NCBI GenBank assembly: GCA_026874595.1
Contig: CM049314.1
Location: 24,315,729-24,379,728, forward strand
Direction: 5' to 3'
Source of the DNA: Sipunculus nudus
Taxonomy: Eukaryota > Annelida > Sipuncula > Golfingiida > Sipunculidae
Length of the DNA stretch: 64,000 nt
Shown: positions 52,001 to 63,806 of the stretch, one piece after another
Layout of the letters: every line of letters starts with the position of its first letter
Position numbering within the stretch: position 1 is the stretch's first letter
Made by a program: the position numbers and the translations under genes
The notes under the pieces: generated by a model
Database searches by the model: none
Told to the model about the DNA's origin: nothing
Seen by the model: the letters and a program-made list of their open reading frames with translations, nothing else

Positions 52001-55000
52001 AGATCTTGGATAGCCTTGTGATATGCCTGAAACTAATGGCGCTACCTATTATCCTTTTCTTGTTTTTACGCCTTTCAATACTCCCATAATTGCCACTTGA
52101 CAGTAGTGAGAGCATTATAAGTCAATTAAAATTTTTTTCAAATTTGTACGCATTTTCTTTAAATTTTTATTTTTGAGGCAAACAAAGATGCAGTCGTCCG
52201 TTTACAGGGCACAAATCATAACATTTACACCTAGAATCTTCTAACTTGACATCCAGGGAGGTCCATGAAAAATCTTGACAGCCTGAAAATCAGTCAGTGT
52301 TACCCATAGCCTCTTGAGTTAAGTTTCAGTTGAATGGGGATACCACGTACAAATTTGGCTTTCAGATGATAAAATTCCTTTTGTGAATGTCTTCCTAGTC
52401 AGCTGAGCGTCATGACCCTGGGTCACTTGTTTATTATACCTTGGCTGATCAAATAATTGCAGTGATGTATTAAATTATATATATTATATTATATTATAAT
52501 ATATTATATTATTTCATATTATATTATATTATATTTATCATATGATCTTATATAATATTATATTATATTAACCTCTGAATCCATGATTTGTTAAGGCAAA
52601 TTTCAAATATAACCAACTCTTTGTTGCATCAGACCCACCTGACTACTAACTTCCATTTAAATTCAGCAATTAATATTCAGTTTACCAGTAAATATTCCAT
52701 AAAAATAAAGGCAGATTGTAAAATATGGGTCCATTCATCTCCTTCAAACTTTAGTGATAGTGATAGTGATCAGACTTTAACAGTATAATCAATGAAATAT
52801 CAAGATACCATTTCTCTTAAATATACTGAGACTGCTGAAATATATTAAACTCATATCAAATGGTCTCCATGCTAGTTTTATTCAGTAAAAACTAACAAAA
52901 ATTGTATTATATTCAAGGATAGGAATACAACTGGATTTTAAAAATCACATGGATCTTGTAACTTCAACAGATAGTGTTTTCTGCTTAAGCAAATTCAACA
53001 CAAGTTGATACTGTGTATGGTATGTTTTTGCTTACAGGGAACACTGGATACAGCCAAGGCACAGAAAGAGGAGAGTGGGAGAGACGATGGTATCCTGCAG
53101 ACTAGAACGTATGATCTCAACATTACTTACGACAAATACTATCAAACACCAAGGCTATGGCTATTTGGTTATGATGAAGTGAGTAACAACAGCACTTTTA
53201 GGTCAAGCAACTGTATTCCAAATCTCATTATATTATCATATAACACAATTGCCTCTGAAAAAATATTAGTATACATTTTACATAAACTGAACCCAATTTC
53301 TGGTAGAAAAACATATTTTCTATTTATTTTCCCACAAAAAAAAGAGGTGGTGTGATTTGTTTAAAAGCTATTGGCATATCTATGAGCACTGTCAACATGG
53401 CAGTGACGTCACACACAGGGAAACCCCCTGTGAATAAAAATGCTAGATTTCATCAAAATCTTAGTATTTCTGACACTGTCAGCCCAACATTTTTCAGGAA
53501 AGAATAAAAAAAACATGCATTTAAAAAATTTGGCTGTGACGTCACACTTTGCACAAGCCAATCTCATCAGGGCCAAGTCTTTGTTCTGGATGAAATTTTT
53601 GTTAGTTTTACCAAACATTTTAACAGGCTATTGTTTCATTTAAATCCTGTATTAACCGATCACTGCTCAGATTAATTTTAAACTTCAGTTCTGACACTTA
53701 TCATTACATAACTGATAATATCTTGTACAGTTATAGATGTAAAGGTTAGGTTTGTAATCTGATATCACTCACTGAGAGTCTCACTTTGTCTTCCTGGTCG
53801 TTGAGTCTGTTCATTCTTGTAGATTTTCTTGGCTCCCTGGGGAGCATACACCTTAAGGGGCATAATCAGGAGTAATATTTTGCCTACTCTTCCACACTAA
53901 CAGTTCAGTTTTGCTTTACACAAAAGTTTACCAGCAAAAACATCCCAGGACACAGGCTCAGTACACCTTACATACGGTGGTTTAGCACCTTATTATGGCT
54001 CTGCATTTTGATATACATAGTCCACATGTGTGTGTTTGTTTACCAAAACAATCCCAAGTGACTGGAGGTCCAATTGTGAGCCGCAACACATGGTGTTCCA
54101 GCCAGAAGGAACATGCAATTCATTTTTTGGGCCAAGAAGTCAGGGAATCTCCAGATGACATGTGTTTTTGTTAACATCAGTGATCGCGCCCAGTCCACTG
54201 TTTTTAACACTTGTTTACCGGAGTAAGCAAACAGTTTCAGGGCAATAGTTTTGCAGGTACCAATTCATTTTAAAAGGAAGTTAATTCAACATGCTTTATA
54301 GGTGATTGGGCCCCTTTAACACAGATCTTCATAGATGCAATAGGGTTATCTTTTCTACATTTTGCTTGCTGCCTGTGTTTGACCAGTACCCGTTCACTCC
54401 TGGGTGGAGAGGGCTCACACCAGTCGTAAAGACCTTGGCCAGGAGTGTTAGTGCGGCAGGCAGTCTGATAGGGATTCAAACCCACAATCTTGCAGTCACA
54501 AGCCCTGTGCCCTGACCTTTACACCACCACACACCACAGTTCTTTTTATTTCACTGCCGAATTTTCAACTGTTTCTACAGAGAAAGTTTTGCTGTAGGTA
54601 ATTATAAGTTTTTACAACTGAAAATGAATATGCAAAATATATTCTTGACCTCAGAAAGTCTAGCCCGGGAGAGAGTTCTCTGTGTCAGTCTCAATTTTTT
54701 CGAGTGTCCACTGCTTCAGCAGTAAAGAATTTTGACCAAAGCAAAGTTCTCACATGGTTTCAATACATTCCATACAGTTCCACAGGCAAAACATAATTGT
54801 ATGTGGTGGTTGATAATTTATAGTCTGCCTGTGTGACATGAAGGATTTAATCTGTTATTGTAAAAGCATACACCATACACCAGAAATCAGGAAAGTACAG
54901 TCAATATAGAGCTTTAAACCTGAGGCTAAAATGTTATGAAGCATTCCTGTAGGCCATGCACAATATAATTTCACTCAATTTGCATTAAAACCATTTTGAA

Positions 55001-58000
55001 ATCACTATCTGACCAGGATTAAAAAAAATGGCGTTGGCTTCACCCCTTAAGCCACGAGTGGTACCAGATATCCTTTAATTGTATCCCCAGACAAAGTCGG
55101 GGGATACTGTTTTCATACCGGTCCCCCTGCCGCCGCATATAAATCTTGTTGGCGGGATAACTCAAAAAATATTTCATGGATCTTTACCAAACTTGGTATA
55201 TGTATAGATATGGGTGAGAGGACGAAGCCTATTTAAAATGAGGTCATGACCTTTACTAGGAGTGTCCTTGACCTTGAATAGGTCAAATTTTTTGGTAAAA
55301 ATCACTCAAATTCTTAAATATCTTAAGAAATCTTGCATTGATTGGTCCAAATATCAAGTTGATCGAAGATGATGGATAGGGTTATCATGTTCCAGAAAGT
55401 GGTGGTGCCACCTGTTATTCTTTTACTTGTTTTTGTGCCGTTTAATACCCCTATCATTGCCACTTAACAGTACTGTGAGCATTATAAGTTAAAAACTAAT
55501 GGACAGATTTCTTTCATATTTTGCATATACATAGACATGGGTTATGGGATGATGTTTATATAAATTGGGGTCATGACCTTACCTATTAGAGTGGCCTTGA
55601 CCTTAAATATTGCCATATATGGTGAAAATCACACAAAATCATTAATATCTTAATAAGGGATGCATGGATTGGTCCAAAAATCAACTTGATCGAAGATCTT
55701 GTTGGTGTTGTCATGTACCGGAAACTTGTATCACCACTTGTTATTCTTTTACTTGTTTTCGTGCTGTTCAATACCCCATCATTGCCCTTTACAGTACTGT
55801 GAGCATTATAAGTCAAAAACTAATGGACAGATTTCTTTCATATTATGCAAATACATAGACATGGGTTATGGGATCATGTATATATAAATTGGGGTCATGA
55901 CCTTACCTATTAGAGTGGCCTTGACCTTAAATTTTGCCATGTATGGTGAAAATCACACAAAATCATTACTATCTCAATAAGGGATGCATGGATTGGTCCA
56001 AAAATCAAGTTGATCGAAGATCTTGGATAGTGTTGTCATGTACCAGAAACTTGTATAGCCACCTGTTATTCTTTTTCTTGTTTTTGTGTTTAAAACCCCA
56101 TCATTGCCACTTAACAGTACTGTGAGCATTATAAGTCAAAAACTAATGGACAGATTTCTTTGATATTATGCATATACATAGACATTGGTTATGGGATGAT
56201 GTATATCGAAATTGGGGTCATGACCTTTTCTATGAGAGTGACCTTTTCTATGAGAGTGGTCTGATATTAATTGTTGTTGAAGATGGGGGAGGATTAATTG
56301 TCTGGGGATACTATGGCACCCGAGGTGCCGAGAAATATCAAGTTTAACCACTGCTTTGTATAGCAACATTCTCCAGGTCTCACTACCAGACCTGGCACAG
56401 GGCAACAAAACATAATTAGACCAATTAGGGTGTGGTCCTTATTGTGCATCCAACTCCAAGTTTTAAAGTGTGACACTCGGGGTCACATAGGTCTGATTCT
56501 TGGCCCTGTGCCAGCCCTACAGCTGAGACCCCAAAAAACTTGCTATACAAAGCAGCGGTTAAAACAAAGGAGATATGGAGTGACTGCAGTACATAACTGT
56601 CGCATGAGGAGTGTAGGCTTTGGCTAGTTCATGTTTGAAATGTTGTAAACAGTCATTTAACAGCTTACCACTAATTCTCACTGAGCTTAAATTGGAACCA
56701 ATTTGTGTTTGTTTTGTAAGTGAGATATTAAAATGATCTGCTCTGCTTTTATACAGAACCGACAACCACTCACCATCGAGATGATGTACGAAGATATAAG
56801 TCAGGACCATGCCAAGAAAACCGTTACCATGGAGAACCATCCTCACATGTCTGGACCACCAAGAGCATCCGTTCATCCCTGCAGGTAACGAGTATGATAA
56901 GGTTTCCCCGGACAACTAAATGGACTAAAAGTTCGTCTTCCTGGGAGCAAGTTCTCAAGCTCAGCTGATCAGAGATCTTGCTTCATGGGGTCTCCTTGCC
57001 TGTTATATAAATTCTGAACAGTTGCGCATGTGATTGGGCATAAATCATAAACGCCAATCAAACCCAACGTTACAATAAGAAACAGAACACAGAAATCAAA
57101 ACTGTGTTATGAAGACAAATTGCTCAGGGAAATTAAAAATTAAGACTGATCCGGGATTCGAACCCATGTCGGTGGTGCACATGTCCGGCATTCTAGTTGC
57201 TTTGCTAGAAAAGCTAGCTTCACTAGCAAGACAGTTTAGCCACTTTTATGTGCACCCTGTAACACACCCCCTCTTAAGAGAGTTCTTCTATCAGAACAAG
57301 TTCAATATCTGAGGAGTCACACTTTTTGGTGTACTAGGTGGTGGCAGTGGACCCCATAACACAGTTTACAGGACTCATCAGCAAAACATATGCATCTGAA
57401 ACTCGCCAACTATACTTTGAAGCTTGAGACGTGGCTCCCAGGAAAATAATGTTAAAATATCACCCTTTTCTGTTTTTCCCGCCTTTTCAATATTTGTTTA
57501 TGTATGTAAGAGATATCTCATGAAGTTGTATATGTTCTTACAAGATAAAATGTTGTGAGATGCATGATGGCATATAAAAATCTAGATCATATGTATTCTT
57601 TAATTATTCTTATTTTAATCTAAATTAAATGAAATTGAAGAAATATTAATACTCATGAATTCATCTGATGCAATCCGAAGCTGTTACCTATTTTGCTAAA
57701 TAAATGGTTGTTTTATTATTATTATTGATTTTAATTGCTGTAAATTGATTTATTATTACTGATGATATTCAAATACACCTGTTCTTTTTTTTATTTCTTT
57801 TACACAGACATGCTGATGTGATGAAAAAAATAATAGAGACAGTGGCTGAGGGTGGCGGAGAACTAGGAGTCCATATGTATCCTTTAATCTCTCTCTCAAT
57901 GTGTAAAAGCCAACTTTTAAAGATTAAGGGGTGAGATGCTATTATAAGCAGACTTCAGACCAGGATTTCCCATAATTCTAATGTTCTATTTAGTTAAACC

Positions 58001-59176
58001 AAAGAGAAGAAATGCCCAAACAATGTGTCAATTACAATAAACCTAATAATAAATAGATAATTCATATCATTAATATAATATGTTTTACGTTAATATAATA
58101 ATAAACCTAATGATAGATAATACATAACTGGAATAATAATTCCAATGATAGATAATTCATTTCTAGAATAATAAACCTAATGATAGATAATACATTTCGA
58201 GAATAATAGTAATAAGCATACAGTCAATTTATAGTTATTCACTAATATTCAGGAACAATTACCTTTCATGTTACAAGGTTTTACTTTAGCTCATCCCATG
58301 TTTGTTAAGGAAAGGTAAAATCAGGTAAGATCATTAAATGTTATAAAGGTTAATAGTTTGAAGGGTAACTGACATATCACTTAAAGTAATATCCCTAGCA
58401 AAAACCCTTTCATTCAAAGCCTCCATGAAGTTATTCAAAATTGTATTATAACCATAAAAGATTCGTATCATTCTAAAAGTGGTTCAGTTATCTTTATACC
58501 GGCAATGGTTTATAGCATTTTATTATTACTTTTATACGCCCTTCATATGACAGAATTTTTAATTACCCATCGTCCATCTCTTAACTTTTAGTGTCACTGC
58601 AATAACTTACCAGGGCTTTGATGGATTTTCACAAAACTCATCATAACTACTTAACAACAGATTATCTCGACTGAGTTTGATTATGGGCAATATATGGGTG
58701 TATGTAAATTCTTCTTACAAAATGTGTCACTGCTTGCTTATAATTTTATTTCCAAAATAAATATCTGATTTTGTTTAATGGACCTCATGTTCAATACCTT
58801 AGGGTATCTGAATTATCAATCTTTAACTATAATTATAATTTTAAAATTTTACCATAAAAAAGCCCTATTGTAGATAACATAATTCATAAGTTTTATACAA
58901 ACAATCACTGAAATCACTTTGAAATGTTCATGTTTTCTCATATTAATTTGCATGATATTGCCCTTCAGAATGTTTCTTTATATAAATATTTTCACCTTTG
59001 GAGCTTTGAATTTTATTTTATATGAATGTTTATAGCCTTACCCTTTGACATGTTTCATTATATGAATATTTTTTTCCCTTGACCTTTGGCCCAGGTATCT
59101 GATGATATTCTTGAAGTTTGTGCAAGCAGTCATTCCGACCATTGAATATGACTACACCAGGCACTTCACCATGTAA
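43023..59176 (+). CDS. ATG3: ATG3, E2-like conjugating enzyme for ATG8/LC3 lipidation
   Basis: Nine coding exons: 43023-43094, 47094-47135, 48007-48127, 48662-48772, 51009-51160, 53038-53178, 56757-56884, 57808-57876 and 59095-59176 (stop TAA). All introns are GT-AG, phases match, and the product is 305 residues against 314 in human. ATG3 receives ATG8/LC3 from ATG7 and passes it to phosphatidylethanolamine on the forming autophagosome. Seen here: the N-terminal amphipathic helix [28 protein letters not shown]; the acidic flexible region ([19 protein letters not shown]) that in the family contacts ATG7; [22 protein letters not shown]; catalytic Cys255 in HPC at the end of exon 7; and the C-terminus YDYTRHFTM. 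The start has a good context (ACCATG). Introns 1, 4, 5 and 6 carry repeats. The order of motifs leaves little doubt about identity. Confidence 0.98.
43245..43458. mobile_element. 214-bp MITE with 8-bp target duplication
   Basis: The left end GGCCCGAGTATAGAATCCGG and right end CCGGATTCTATACTCGCTCC are inverted repeats over about 23 bp. AAAAAGGT flanks both sides (43237-43244 and 43459-43466). An 8-bp duplication fits hAT-like or, given the GG termini, Merlin-like mobilisation. It lies in ATG3 intron 1. Confidence 0.88.
43728..46133 (+). pseudogene. degenerate non-LTR retrotransposon (CR1/Jockey-like), 5' truncated
   Basis: A reverse transcriptase can be followed across frameshifts and stops. 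Its segments are the tail of an endonuclease domain (about 43728-43840), [15 protein letters not shown] (about 44510), [12 protein letters not shown] (about 44897), [13 protein letters not shown] and the active-site FADDTK (about 45166). In-frame stops occur, for example near 44607, so it is inactive. It ends with a TAC microsatellite (about 46118-46133), as in CR1-like elements. It lies in ATG3 intron 1 in the sense orientation. Clade assignment is tentative. Confidence 0.88.
46134..47093. other. remainder of ATG3 intron 1
   Basis: AT-rich; no further repeat boundary or RNA gene is recognised before the exon 2 acceptor. Confidence 0.5.
48851..49255 (+). repeat. fragment of another TCTG/TCCG-tract repeat family
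   Basis: TTGTCCCCTGCTTCTGCGG and GGGGGTCATTGATTTGGG precede a (GTCT)n tract and TGATAACTTTCC. This is the same layout as the 5' ends of the Helentron-like families here. No 3' end is recognised. Confidence 0.4.
49262..50775 (+). mobile_element. TAGCTCAGCTGAC-family element, short copy
   Basis: The 5' hairpin and TCCG tract match the copy at 8544, then jump to sequence matching its 3' part (GTAGACCATCTCTATTTTTC, TCTTTCAGGTTTTGCAGTTT). It ends GCAGCAGAGTGTCATGACCC / ATGGTTCACTTG before T. Most of the central tandem units are missing. It lies in ATG3 intron 4. Confidence 0.8.
51491..52429 (+). mobile_element. TAGCTCAGCTGAC-family element with nested GTATCCCC start
   Basis: 5' hairpin at 51491, TCCG tract at about 51550-51565, and 3' end GTCAGCTGAGC, TGACCCTGGGTCA, CTTG before T (52429). 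At 51716 it is interrupted after AATAATT by GTATCCCC...GGGATAC and a GCCGCC tract; the inserted element lacks a clear 3' end (about 52130). In ATG3 intron 5. Confidence 0.75.
52480..52570. repeat. TATAT/TTATA low-complexity tract
   Basis: About 90 bp of imperfect ATATT/TATAT pentamer-like repeats in ATG3 intron 5. Confidence 0.8.
53857..54315 (-). mobile_element. TTAA-flanked MITE, copy 3
   Basis: Ends are GGGGCATAATCA (left, after TTAA 53853-53856) and GGTGATTGGGCCCCT (right, before TTAA 54316-54319). Same size class as the copies at 830 and 7925. In ATG3 intron 6. Confidence 0.65.
54339..54540 (-). mobile_element. tRNA-derived SINE-like sequence
   Basis: On the minus strand a box A-like TGGTGTAAAGG (54516-54526) is followed about 34 bp later by a box B-like GGTTTGAATCC (54472-54482), the spacing of a tRNA-type promoter. 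Downstream, a CCACCCAGGAGTGAACGGG segment recalls the conserved central domain of some invertebrate SINEs; that comparison is from memory. No functional tRNA fold is implied. In ATG3 intron 6. Confidence 0.6.
55081..56342 (+). mobile_element. GTATCCCC-family HINE-like element
   Basis: The 5' hairpin GTATCCCC...GGGGGATAC (55081-55108) is preceded by TTAATT and followed by a GCCGCCGC tract. Three central units of about 300 bp repeat TATGGGATGATGT, GGGGTCATGACCTTACC and AACAGTACTGTGAGCATTAT. The 3' end has ATTGTCTGGGGATAC (inverse of the 5' end), the perfect hairpin GGCACC-CGA-GGTGCC, and GAGAAATATCAAG before TTT, a one-base decay of the CTAG end. In ATG3 intron 6. Confidence 0.82.
57145..57245 (-). 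mobile_element. tRNA-like SINE head or tRNA relic
   Basis: Box B-like GGTTCGAATCC on the minus strand (57154-57164) and a possible box A TGGCTAAACTG (57231-57242). The spacing of about 67 bp is long, as in tRNAs with a long variable arm or a decayed SINE. Not a convincing functional tRNA. In ATG3 intron 7. Confidence 0.35.
58030..58215. repeat. AT-rich tandem repeat
   Basis: Repeated AATAATAAACCTAATGATAG / ATAATACAT units with small variations, in ATG3 intron 8. Confidence 0.7.
58537..58720 (+). repeat. ATACGCCC-family repeat, decayed copy
   Basis: TTATACGCCCTTCATATGAC followed by CCCATCGTCCATC, ATAACTTACCAGGGCTTTG and ACAACAGATTA matches, in order, the copy starting at 62935. In ATG3 intron 8. 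Confidence 0.65.
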
Positions 59177-59955
59177 ACCAGTAGTGAAAAACAATTAAAA
59201 TGTACATGTGCCACATCTCCTGCAGTGAAAATCTGGATTTCAATTCCAAGTAGACAGTGGTGACACCTACAAGGAAATTTGGAAACTAAAGGAGAGTCAC
59301 ATGACCACGTTTCCTGAGTGTAAAACTCCTGTAGGCAATTACCTAAAACATAATTGTGGCTATCTGTTATGAAATGTATAATTGTTTCAGTTGCTGCAAA
59401 TCTGAATTAACATCTGTTGCAAATTAACTCTAGGGATTTCACAGTTATGGTGCCTCATTTTTCTTCAACTCCAATAACCGGTGCTTCATTTTTGTTTTAC
59501 TCTAATGGTCAGCCAATTAAAATCAGCCATGACAGTGTTTATGCTGTCAAAGTCTATGTTCATAAACTCTTCCTCACATTCATTTGTGATACACTGTTCA
59601 CAATCGAACGCTCACACACCAGGGACAGATTCAGAAGGGGCATAGAGGACATGCGCCCCTTTCTGGACCCCAAAATAATCTGGGAAAATAGAATCATATA
59701 CACGTACTACAGAAAAACAGCTCCAGCTCTTGTGTCTGGTAACATATACATCCCTGTGCTCCTAGATACAAAGGTTATATATAAAGTCAGCTAGAACTGG
59801 CACACTCATTTAACTGCAACATGAGCTTTACGCGGTTGTATGCAATGTTATAAAACTGTTACAGAGTCTTTTTCTAGTCTTTTATAGGCAATTACTTGGC
59901 CTTTGTTCAATCACAATATGGCTCCATAGAGTCATGTTCTGTAATACTATTATTT
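59177..59955. other. ATG3 3' flank
   Basis: Expected to contain the ATG3 3' UTR. No clear polyadenylation signal can be assigned. A 125-codon ORF at 59417-59794 has no recognisable family and is probably chance. Confidence 0.5.
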
Positions 59956-61400
59956 GTATCCGCCAAAACGAAGTTTTGCGGATACTATGTTTTTGACCGG
60001 GTTCGTTTCCGGAGAACTCCTCTGAGACTACTGGACAGATTTTTCCGAAACTTAAACAAATTATCGGGTCACATGTGAACTGGTGCCTAACCAAGTGACC
60101 TTGACCTCTGACCTTTCGTCTCTGCCCAGCGTCCGTTTGTGCGTCTGTTTACACATATAAACCCATATATCTCAGGAACCGTTTGACCGATCCGGAAATT
60201 TTTTTACACAAATGTAGCCCTGGGATAGCTTTATAACATACACAACAAAAGGTGGCGCCACCTGCAACCATGTTTGCACAGTGTCCATCTGTTCATCTGC
60301 CTGGGGTTAAAATCACTCATATCTCTGCAGTGGTTTGACAAATTCACCTAAAATTTGGCATGCATATACATCCTAGATAGCTTTCTCAATTTTATGACAG
60401 GTGGCGCTACTACATTCACGTTAACGCTCCACACATAAACCCATATATCTCGGGAACCGTTTGACCGATCCGGAAAAAATTTTTACACAAATGTAGCCCT
60501 GGGATAGCTTTATAACATACACAACAAAAGGTGGCGCCACCTGCAACCATGTTTGCACGGTGTCCATTTGTTCATCTGCCTGGGGTTAAAATCACTCATA
60601 TCTCTGCAGTGGTTTGACTAATTCACCTAAAAATCGGCATGCATATACATCCTAGATAGCTTTCTTGATTTTATGACAGGTGGCGCCACCTACATTCACG
60701 TTAACGCTCCACACATAAACCCATATATCTCGGGAACCGTTTGACCGATCCGGAAAAAAATTTTACACAAATGTAGCCCTGGGATAGCTTTATAACATAC
60801 ACAACAAAAGATGGCGCCACCTGCAACCATGTTTGCACAGTGTCCATTTGTTCATCTGCCTGGGGTTAAAATCACTCATATCTCTGCAATGGTTTGACTA
60901 ATTCACCTAAAATTCGGCATGCGTATACATCCTAGATAGCTTCCTTGATTTTATGACAGGTGGCGCCACCTACATTCATGTTAACGCTGCAGACATCCAA
61001 GCTCATATCTCGGGAACCGTTTGACCGATCCGGAAAAAATTTTTACACAAATGTAGCCCTTGGATAGCTTTATAACATACACAACAAAAGGTGGCGCCAC
61101 CTGCAACCATGTTTGCACAGCGTCCATCTGTTTGTCTGCTGTGGGATAAAATCACTCATATCTCTGCAGTGGTTTGACTTTTCCACTTGAAATTTTGCAT
61201 GTGTATATAACTTGGATAGTTTCTCATTCAAATAACAGGTGGCGCCACCTACAATCATGTTTATGTGGCAGAGATCCAATACTAATATTTTACATATGTA
61301 ACTCTATATCCCCTTGCCACTCAATCCATGCCTCACTTCACCCGTCCTTCTCTGATTTTGGCGGATACACGTAGTCGCTTGTCGACTACCCGTATTCTAG
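59956..61400 (+). mobile_element. GTATCCGCC-family HINE-like element with about 280-bp tandem units
   Basis: The 5' end is a near-perfect hairpin, GTATCCGCCAAAAC pairing with GTTTTGCGGATAC. Four central units recur with GGGAACCGTTTGACCGATCC ending near 60190, 60470, 60750 and 61030, 278-280 bp apart. Most units carry two GGTGGCGCCACCT palindromes. The 3' end has TTTTGGCGGATAC (inverse of the 5' terminus), the perfect hairpin GTAGTCG-CTTGT-CGACTAC, and CCGTATTCTAG before TTTTT. The left flank ends in T (ATTATTT), so insertion was between T residues. It lies downstream of ATG3. Confidence 0.88.
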
Positions 61401-62934
61401 TTTTTGTATGGTGCTGTATTCAAATTAAGAGGAGCCATACATGCAGGATAAAATACTTTCCAAAGCTTCTCTTGAGCTTTTTCTTTTATAGTTTCATGTA
61501 TTCTTACTATTAACTCTTAATGACACTTGATAAAGTTAATTGTCAACTTGTATTTGATGGTGTTGTAAAAAGTAATACATATATGTAATAGTCATCTATG
61601 TAACTTAGTTTTAATGCTACAGGGATTATCAAGAAATGTACAAACTAAAAAAAATGCAAATCGCCCAAGTTCTATATAGAAAACTAACATTTTCCAGATG
61701 ACACTTCTTTTATACCATTAGCTTCAGCTATGCATTGCCTGGTGATTTACCAGATCATCCGTTACAAGAATCATGTACGTCTCATATAAACCAACTTAAA
61801 GGTCATAATTATTATGTCATTTTGTGACAAACAGTAATTGGATGTTTAATATACCAGAAAACTTTATACATGTTTAGGAAACGGGTATTTCGTCTGCTTG
61901 ACTACTATTGTTCAAGACCATGTATCTAGGCACTGTGTCTTAACACTTGCTCATTATAATACTCAACATTTGTTACAGAGGAAACAGAAGTAAGAAATAT
62001 AAGCGTTAGAAGTGTAGAGCATGGTTACCATTTATATTATTCTCAAGAAATTTAACAATTAAATGAGACTTACCTGTAAGATGAATTTTTTTTTTTTGGG
62101 GGGGGGGGGGCAGAAATTCTTATGAAACATAGCTGAGTATGTAAAGGGTCATATCTCACGTGGACCTCTATATAAAAGGCTTTGTTAAGGCAGATTGTAG
62201 ATGTTGTCTAAAGGAAATGAGGTCTTATGTTGTGGAAATGAGTTGTAAAGTGTTCAGGGGCAGGCAGAGTAAAAAAATTTGGAGACACAATAGCTTAGTT
62301 CTCTCCCTGCCCATGTGGCCTGCAGGGTTTCGTATTAAAATGTGAGAAATGGAAACTTACAGAACAGGAATGAAAACCAGAAATATACACCAAAAGTAGT
62401 ATATATATATATATATAAATATGTTACGTTTGCTGGAATATCTGTACTGCTACAATTATGTTCGCGTGCATCCATTATGATTAATATAATAAATGTCATC
62501 ATTTATGTGTTGTGTTAGTGTGCTTTCTGGTCAGCAGAGGTCAGCACCAGCATATTGTGCTTCTTTAATATAATTCGATTGAAATATATTTCTGTGGTTT
62601 CCTCATTTGCTCTTTAATTGATGTCCTGATAATGAAATTAATTTGATTGTAAATAATAATGATTAACCCATTTATGTTCTAAAAGGGACATATTATGTAG
62701 GCATATGCATTCGAACAATTAAAGCCGTCTACTGTGTTTGGTCTTCATTTGAACAGTTAATAATTTAATTATAATTAACGTGTTTTTCTGTTAATCGGTA
62801 ATGAGAACCTACCAATATACCAACAAATTAAGTCCATTCTCTCTTAAGTTTTAAACAAGTGAAAAACAGAAATTATTGGGATTTATACCCCTTATGAACC
62901 CTATGGAAAACAAAAATTCACAGATATTTTTTAT
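61401..62934. other. intergenic, no gene recognised
   Basis: AT-rich; includes a T-run plus G13 at 62088-62110 and a short (TA)n tract near 62400. No exon of a known family seen. Confidence 0.5.
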
Positions 62935-63379
62935 ACGCCCGTCATATGACGGGAGTATTATGGTATACCCACCGTCCATCCGTCCGTTAACTTTTTGTTT
63001 CGCCGCGATAACTTACCGGGGCTTTGATTAATTTTCAAGAAACTATTTACCAACAGATTAACTCGCCCGGATTCGATTATCGACAACATCTACGCATATT
63101 GAAGTATTTCTTATGTTACTTATGCATGAATGAACCTGGGAATATGGGCCGAATAACTGCATGAATGATTTATATTCAAGTCGTTAATATTGCGACATAG
63201 GCTGCTACTTCAGTTATGGCCAAGAATAATTCTGAATTATACTTAACATGCATTATTATTTTTCTCATTACAAATTAAAGTTATAAGGCAGAACATCTAC
63301 TTCTGAATATATAAATTAATTATGATACCATCGATATCCAGTGGGATACGATTCCTTGGCAATGCCGTAAACCATATTA

Positions 63380-63411
<32 letters not shown>

Positions 63412-63420
63412 CGAACATGA
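62935..63420 (+). mobile_element. ATACGCCC-family element, 5' part
   Basis: The 5' hairpin ACGCCCGTCATATGACGGG is followed by a GTCCATCCGTCCG tract and CGCGATAACTTACCGGGGCT, the same order as other Helentron-like families. The 3' end is not identified; a T10-G21 run at 63381-63411 may mark it. Confidence 0.55.
63391..63411. repeat. G21 homopolymer
   Basis: Ten T then twenty-one G residues. Length uncertain. Confidence 0.85.
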
Positions 63421-63806
63421 TAAAATAACTATTTTAATTTCAAATTGAAGCAAAAGTTTACTTTTTTTTCAATTAAAGCGTAGGTTCTAATTCACAACTA
63501 TAGTTCAAGTGGACAACGATTAGTCTACTGGGGGCGCTTGGGATCTTGATTATATTTGGTCATACTTGCTTTCGTAAATTACACGGAGTGGACAGTGGTC
63601 AGCCCTTTGCCACTAGGTGGTGCTGGTGCCTTTAGTGGTTTAGAAAATGAGAAAAAATAGCCTAATCCTTTGGACAAACATCAAACCCTGTATTATATCT
63701 AAAAGTTCTTATAAAAAAGTTATTATCCATCTTAAATTCCCGCAATGTTGCCAATATTTTCAAGATGTTCACGTGCTTAATTATTATTATTATTATTTTT
63801 AATTTT

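Noticed and set aside
57145-57245. Functional tRNA gene
   Set aside because: Only box A- and box B-like motifs are seen; spacing is long and no consistent cloverleaf can be drawn.
59417-59794. 125-codon ORF downstream of ATG3
   Set aside because: No recognisable domain, no splice context or homologous copy seen; it lies in probable 3' UTR or intergenic DNA.
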